Origin: Gammaproteobacteria bacterium | Lineage (GTDB): Bacteria; Pseudomonadota; Gammaproteobacteria; SZUA-229 | DNA length: 8,952 nt | Direction: 5' to 3' | NCBI GenBank assembly: GCA_030641945.1 | Contig: DAOWLL010000042.1 | Span: 1-8,952, forward strand | Shown here: positions 5,765 through 8,952 of the stretch, piece after piece | Numbering within the stretch: position 1 is the stretch's first letter | How the letters are laid out: each line of letters begins with the position of its first letter | Notes under the pieces: model-generated | Told to the model about the DNA's origin: nothing | The model's input: only the letters and a program-made list of their open reading frames with translations | Databases searched by the model: none | Made by a program: the position numbers and the translations under genes

Positions 5765-6970
5765 ATGACTGCAGCTACACCGGGTAATACATTCGCGAGT
5801 AACTTTGTATCTGACAGAGCCGCCGGTCTATGGCTATCCGGTATCAAGGAAATGGCCATGTTGAGCGCCAGGGTTGATGGTGCGGCATCACTAGCATGGG
5901 GCATTCCATCTTTTCCTACGCCTGAATACATATTAAATGGCGTCGTTCAGCAGCTGAAAAATGACGAGGACATTGGCAAATATGCTCTGCCTGATGGCCT
6001 CGAAGAGCTGAAACAGCTGGTTGCCCGCAAACATAAGATTGATACCGGCATATTCGTCGATGCAGATGATCATGTCATGATAACTGCCGGCAACATGCAA
6101 GGTATGTACAGCCTTTTACAGGTTATAACGAACCCGGGTGATGAAATTATTCTGACTGACCCCTGTTTTGCCTCACATATTCAACAGGTCAATATTTGCG
6201 GGGGAAAACCTGTTTACTGGTCTCTTGATGAAGACAACTCGTGGAGTCTGGATGTTGACGCCTTGTCACAACTAATCAGCGAGAAAACAAAAGCTATTAT
6301 CATTAATTCGCCTTCCAACCCGACAGGCAAGATTTTCAGCAAGGAAAATCTGTTGCGGATTGGCGAGATGGCCAGAGCACATAATTTCATGATCTTAATC
6401 GATGACCCATACAGTCATTTCACTTATGAACACAAGAACAGGTATTTCAATCTCGCTTCGACTATTGACCTGTTTGAAAACATCGCATACCTGTTCAGCT
6501 TTTCAAAAGCCTATGCAATGAGCGGCTGGCGCCTGGGTTACATGATCATTCCTGCTCATATTAAAAAGCAGCTAATCAAGGTCCATGACCTGAACATGAT
6601 TTGCACACCCCGTGTTTCGCAAACAGCGGGTATTGCAGCGCTGACAGGCGATGCGCATCACCTGGTTGAATATGAAGCCGCTTTTAGCAGCAGAAGAGAA
6701 CTGATCTGCCAGCGGCTGGATGCCATATCTCATATATTTGGCTACATCAAACCTGAAGGCGCTTATTATGTGTTCCCAAGAATATTGGTTGCGCATCAAA
6801 ATTCACGTGACTTCTGCCTTGAACTGTTAAACAAAGCCAAAGTCACATTGGCGCCGGGCAGCGCCTTTGGGCCATCAGGCGAAAACCATGTACGAATGGC
6901 TTACTGTGTTTCCGAAGACACGATTAACCTGGCATTCGACAGGTTAGAAGCGTACTTTGGAAAGGCATAA
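5765..6970 (+). CDS. PLP-dependent class I/II aminotransferase
   Basis: This 401-residue cytoplasmic enzyme is a fold-type I aminotransferase of the aspartate aminotransferase superfamily. It shows the substrate/cofactor segments in order: WGIPSFPTPE (45-54), ITAGNMQGMY (106-115), NSPSNPTG (181-188), LIDDPYS with the PLP-nitrogen Asp and Tyr216 (211-217), the Schiff-base Lys248 in SFSKAYAMSGWRLGY, EGAYYVFP (331-338), APGSAFGP (363-370) and Arg377, which binds the substrate carboxylate. The length is normal and the gene is intact. The amino donor cannot be assigned from sequence; aspartate, kynurenine or aromatic specificity are all possible. There is no clear ribosome binding site before the ATG, 18 bp after the aldo/keto reductase stop, so translation may depend on coupling. 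No signal peptide is present, so it is in a different compartment from its operon partner. Confidence 0.92.
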   Translation: MTAATPGNTFASNFVSDRAAGLWLSGIKEMAMLSARVDGAASLAWGIPSFPTPEYILNGVVQQLKNDEDIGKYALPDGLEELKQLVARKHKIDTGIFVDADDHVMITAGNMQGMYSLLQVITNPGDEIILTDPCFASHIQQVNICGGKPVYWSLDEDNSWSLDVDALSQLISEKTKAIIINSPSNPTGKIFSKENLLRIGEMARAHNFMILIDDPYSHFTYEHKNRYFNLASTIDLFENIAYLFSFSKAYAMSGWRLGYMIIPAHIKKQLIKVHDLNMICTPRVSQTAGIAALTGDAHHLVEYEAAFSSRRELICQRLDAISHIFGYIKPEGAYYVFPRILVAHQNSRDFCLELLNKAKVTLAPGSAFGPSGENHVRMAYCVSEDTINLAFDRLEAYFGKA

Positions 6971-7017
6971 TAAATGGGACTTCACCACATCAAGTGGGTA
7001 AAAATTCAAATGATTGC

Positions 7018-7043
7018 CACAGAGAACACAGAGAACACAGAGG
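7018..7043. repeat. 9-bp tandem repeat (cacagagaa) inside copy B
   Basis: Three consecutive units built on cacagagaa follow the sequence gattgc. The matching part of copy A (2241-2266) has a diverged middle unit (ttcacagag). The motif belongs to the common cacagag class of intergenic repeats. Confidence 0.65.
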
Positions 7044-7249
7044 TTTTATCCGCAAATAACGCACTAAAATGTAAGGAACATTTTGAACGCACGCCAGTGC
7101 GGCCCGCAGGGCGAAGCGCAGGACTGCGCGGAGTAACAGACGCGAATGCTGTTGTGTGTGAATAGATGCTTAATGATCTGCTTTTCACTGCCGGATTCAT
7201 GTTATAAGGCTATTGAACCGCTGGATACCAGCAAGGAACAGGGCCTATG

Positions 7250-7331
7250 TCCACAGATAAACGCAGATGAACGCGGATGAAAGCGTTTTTAAGTTTCTAA
7301 ATATCTGTGTTCATCTGCGTTTATCTGTGGA
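7250..7331. repeat. central hairpin of copy B
   Basis: The left arm 7250-7278 and right arm 7303-7331 are reverse complements at 27 of 29 positions, with a 24-nt loop. The stem is longer than in copy A, where the left arm appears to have lost about 10 bp. The loop sequence (gcgtttttaagtttctaaat) is identical in both copies. Confidence 0.75.
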
Positions 7332-7487
7332 TGTTGTTGTTAAACATTTGCGCGGGGCCGTGTAGCGGCAGGCGGACAATTAATCCCTGTGGGGTCAGGG
7401 TGTTATCATGGACCTACCCACTGTATTTGGGGAAGACCCAACTATATGAATGTTGTGCATCAGAGTAGTTCGACTATTGTTTAACTT

Positions 7488-8375
7488 ATGATCAACACGC
7501 CATCACCGCTCAACTATGTCATCAGCCATCCCGGCCAGTTTGCGATCGACGTGCTGAAAGGGTTTCGGGAAAACCAGGGATTGCTGCTCGCCGGGGCAGT
7601 TGCCTACTACACACTGTTATCAATTATCCCCGTGTTCGCACTGGTATTGATCGTATTTTCATATTTCATTGACACCCAGATCCTGCTTGAAACTTCGTCA
7701 ACATTCCTGATGATGGCCACACCAATGCGTACTGATACGCTAATCACACATCTGGAAACATTTCTCGCCAACTGGAAAGTAATCGGCATTATGGGAATTT
7801 TTCTACTACTGTTCTTCAGTTCGCTGGCCTTTACCGTGCTTGAGAATGCCATGTCAGCTATCTTTTTTCACCGTCAATTGAAGCACCGGCGTCATTTCCT
7901 TGTTTCAGCGTTGATGCCATACATTTACATACTGCTACTGGCCGCAGGCTTTCTTGTTGTCAGCTTAATGTCAGGCTGGCTGCATCAACACAGTGCGGAC
8001 ACACCATCATTGTTCGGTATTGATATCAACATGACTGAAACCACAGCAACAATTCTGTATGCAGTGGGCGTCTTTGGCGAAGTACTGCTGCTGACTTCTG
8101 TCTACCTGGTTATGCCGGTAGGCCGGCTGGCCTGGTCACATGCACTGATCGGTGGCATCACAGCGACAGTATTGTGGGAAATCACGCGGCATATCCTGAT
8201 ATGGTATTTTTCGACACTGTCTTTTGTCAGCGTCATCTATGGTTCACTCGCTACCACCATAATCATTTTGCTCAGCTTCGAGTTCGGCGCAATCATATTG
8301 TTGCTTGGTGCACAGGTAATCGCCGAATATGAACGTATCGACCATGGCGGCGTAACACCCATAGAACAGCCATGA
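7488..8375 (+). CDS. YihY/BrkB-family inner-membrane protein
   Basis: This 295-residue integral membrane protein has six predicted helices at about 31-57, 98-120, 135-160, 185-210, 213-235 and 245-275. The first helix carries the family pattern GAVAYYTLLSIIPVF (36-50), and the last carries IYGSLATTIIILLSFEFGAIILLLGAQ (250-276), which matches the conserved C-terminal part of the YihY/UPF0761 family. The family was once called ribonuclease BN in error; its role is still unclear, with proposed links to envelope functions. The ATG at 7488 is preceded by an in-frame stop at 7482, so the start cannot lie further upstream, though no clear ribosome binding site is visible. The gene begins 49 bp after the end of repeat copy B. 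Its stop overlaps the start of the next gene (ATGA). Confidence 0.9.
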   Translation: MINTPSPLNYVISHPGQFAIDVLKGFRENQGLLLAGAVAYYTLLSIIPVFALVLIVFSYFIDTQILLETSSTFLMMATPMRTDTLITHLETFLANWKVIGIMGIFLLLFFSSLAFTVLENAMSAIFFHRQLKHRRHFLVSALMPYIYILLLAAGFLVVSLMSGWLHQHSADTPSLFGIDINMTETTATILYAVGVFGEVLLLTSVYLVMPVGRLAWSHALIGGITATVLWEITRHILIWYFSTLSFVSVIYGSLATTIIILLSFEFGAIILLLGAQVIAEYERIDHGGVTPIEQP

Positions 8376-8578
8376 AAGATAAGAAACCCAGTCCGGGTGT
8401 CTCAAGACAGGACAGGCTATCTGATGAAGGTCTGGCCAGACTGGAAAAACAGCTCGAATCCGGATTGAATATCAGCGGCCAGGTGCTGGCCCAATGGATA
8501 AAACGCTACGGTGATGCCGCCCGGAAGATCATAATAAGGCATGATCGCTACCGCCCAGAGTTCGACGATATAGCCTGA
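8372..8578 (+). CDS. small charged protein coupled to the YihY-family gene, unknown function
   Basis: This 68-residue soluble protein has no recognised family. It starts with a lysine-rich tail (MKDKKPSPG), is rich in charged residues and likely mostly helical (SDEGLARLEKQLESGLNISGQVLAQWIKRYG), and ends in the acidic segment EFDDIA. No signal peptide, cysteine or metal motif is seen. Its ATG overlaps the TGA of the YihY-family gene, so translation is probably coupled and the two products may work together; a role as a cytoplasmic partner is only a guess. It has no independent ribosome binding site of quality. The short overlap and uninterrupted frame make it more credible than a chance ORF. 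Confidence 0.65.
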   Translation: MKDKKPSPGVSRQDRLSDEGLARLEKQLESGLNISGQVLAQWIKRYGDAARKIIIRHDRYRPEFDDIA

Positions 8579-8580
8579 AA

Positions 8581-8612
8581 GCCGGGAACGGCAAAGCCTT
8601 ATCCCGGCCTAC
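8581..8612 (-). repeat. REP-like element 1
   Basis: The stem gccggga (8581-8587) pairs with tcccggc (8602-8608), with an inner ggc/gcc pair around aaa. Read on the minus strand it begins with GTAG directly before the hairpin, the tetranucleotide found at the foot of REP hairpins in enterobacteria. The 3' part (ccttatcccggcctac) differs from the E. coli REP core by a single extra C, from memory. Confidence 0.7.
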
Positions 8613-8627
8613 TTCTACTAAAATTTT

Positions 8628-8791
8628 ACCGCAGAGGCGCTGAGGCGCAGAGAAAGATTTTCCAGGTGTTGCTCCAGGTTTACGTGGTGCGGGTTTTTCA
8701 TATTGTGTAGGTAGCGGCTAAGCCTAATCCTGGCTTGCTGGTATAGAATCACCAACAAGCATACCCAATATTACCTCTGCGCCTCTGCGGT
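8628..8791. repeat. 13-bp inverted repeat (accgcagaggcgc) flanking a 138-bp spacer
   Basis: 8628-8640 is the exact reverse complement of 8779-8791. The left side continues with tgaggcgcagag, a typical dispersed gcagaggcgc repeat motif. The spacer contains an imperfect hairpin (8733-8742 with 8751-8760, 9 of 10 pairs) and no gene. Confidence 0.65.
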
Positions 8792-8811
8792 TTATCATTA
8801 CCCCCAGTTTC

Positions 8812-8841
8812 GTAGGCCTGCATAAGTGAAATGTTGCAGGC
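8812..8841 (+). repeat. REP-like element 2, opposite orientation
   Basis: GTAG (8812-8815) is followed directly by a 7-bp stem, gcctgca (8816-8822) with tgcaggc (8835-8841). The order GTAG then hairpin, and the segment gtaggcctgcataag, parallel the reverse complement of elements 1 and 3, but the stem sequence differs, so it is a diverged relative. Confidence 0.55.
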
Positions 8842-8855
8842 AAACCCGGAACAAA

Positions 8856-8887
8856 GCCGGGAACGGCAAAGCCTTATCCCGGCCTAC
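8856..8887 (-). repeat. REP-like element 3
   Basis: This is an exact copy of element 1 within the duplicated 43-bp block: stem 8856-8862 with 8877-8883, then ctac (GTAG on the minus strand) at 8884-8887. With element 2 it forms an inverted pair 14 bp apart, as in bacterial interspersed mosaic elements. Confidence 0.7.
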
Positions 8888-8902
8888 TTCTACTACTGAT
8901 TA

Positions 8903-8951
8903 TTCACTATTCACTATTCACTGTTCACTGTTCACTGTTCACTGTTCACTA
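8903..8951. repeat. heptamer tandem array (ttcactA/G), seven units to window edge
   Basis: Seven consecutive 7-bp units are present: two ttcacta, four ttcactg, one ttcacta. The array reaches the last bases of the window and may continue. The unit length is not a multiple of three and it lies outside any gene. Confidence 0.9.
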
Positions 8952-8952
8952 C

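Larger units (their letters stand above)
6983..7439. repeat. composite palindromic intergenic repeat, copy B
   Basis: This is the second, longer copy of the 2208-2539 repeat, in the same orientation. Shared modules lie at 6983-7053, 7138-7165 and 7233-7439. Between the first two, copy B has about 84 bp (7054-7137) not found in copy A, with its own hairpins: aaaatgt/acatttt (7066-7072/7078-7084), tgcgg-c-ccgca (7098-7108) and gcgca/tgcgc (7116-7129). Between 7166 and 7232 it has a further stretch not in copy A. Homology ends at the same base pattern (ggggaagaccc) as in copy A. The stretch 6971-7487 holds no credible gene; the short open frames inside come from the repeat. Confidence 0.85.
8579..8952. 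other. gene-free, repeat-dense right end
   Basis: No coding sequence was found here. The stretch holds a duplicated 43-bp block (8578-8620 and 8853-8895), REP-like hairpins in both orientations, a 13-bp inverted repeat, an imperfect 10-bp hairpin and a heptamer array at the edge. There is no obvious T-run terminator after the 8372-8578 gene; the first REP-like hairpin sits only a few bases after its stop codon and might protect or end the transcript. Confidence 0.7.

Noticed and set aside
6974..7200. Short open frames on both strands inside repeat copy B
   Set aside because: Their translations simply reflect the cacagag repeats and GC-rich hairpins; no homology or start signal.
8711..8738. 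Degenerate REP-like core (gcggctaagcctaatcctggc)
   Set aside because: It resembles the inner part of the REP units at several bases, but the outer stem cannot form and GTAG is not placed correctly.
8903..8951. CRISPR-like array
   Set aside because: The units are 7 bp with no spacers, so this is a simple tandem repeat.

Overview
The window looks like a chromosomal segment of a free-living or sediment-type gammaproteobacterium with sulfur-oxidising capacity. This is inferred from a clear flavocytochrome c sulfide dehydrogenase pair, Tat and Sec export signals, outer-membrane lipoprotein and barrel signals, and short palindromic repeats that resemble enterobacterial REP elements. No rRNA, tRNA, CRISPR array, transposase, phage gene or plasmid gene is visible. 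The organism cannot be named from this sequence alone.

Layout. 1-85 is an AT-rich stretch bounded by a perfect 13-bp inverted repeat. 121-351 (minus) encodes a small two-helix membrane protein. 561-2153 (plus) is a tight two-gene operon, fccA-fccB: a monoheme c-type cytochrome followed by the Tat-exported FAD subunit of sulfide dehydrogenase. 2208-2539 is copy A of a composite palindromic repeat. 2600-3556 (plus) encodes an endonuclease/exonuclease/phosphatase-fold lipoprotein. It converges, with a 26-bp overlap, on a minus-strand gene for a lipoprotein/beta-barrel-like protein (3531-4232), which is followed further right by a second minus-strand membrane protein gene (4342-4704). A divergent promoter region at 4705-4819 separates these from a plus-strand pair: a Tat-exported aldo/keto reductase (4820-5746) and a class I/II PLP aminotransferase (5765-6970). 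6983-7439 is copy B of the same composite repeat. 7488-8375 encodes a six-helix YihY/BrkB-family membrane protein, coupled by an ATGA overlap to a small basic protein (8372-8578). 8578-8952 is gene-free and holds three REP-like units in both orientations, other inverted repeats, and a heptamer tandem array that runs to the window edge.

How the parts relate. FccA and FccB form one periplasmic enzyme that oxidises sulfide and passes electrons to the respiratory chain. No other sulfur gene (sox, dsr, sqr) is present, so the operon stands alone here. The remaining genes have general or unknown roles and form no obvious shared pathway. The most unusual content is the non-coding part. Two directly oriented copies of a mosaic repeat bracket a block of about 4.4 kb holding five genes, and the right end carries a REP/BIME-like cluster without a REP-associated transposase in view. 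I see no convincing new multi-gene system.
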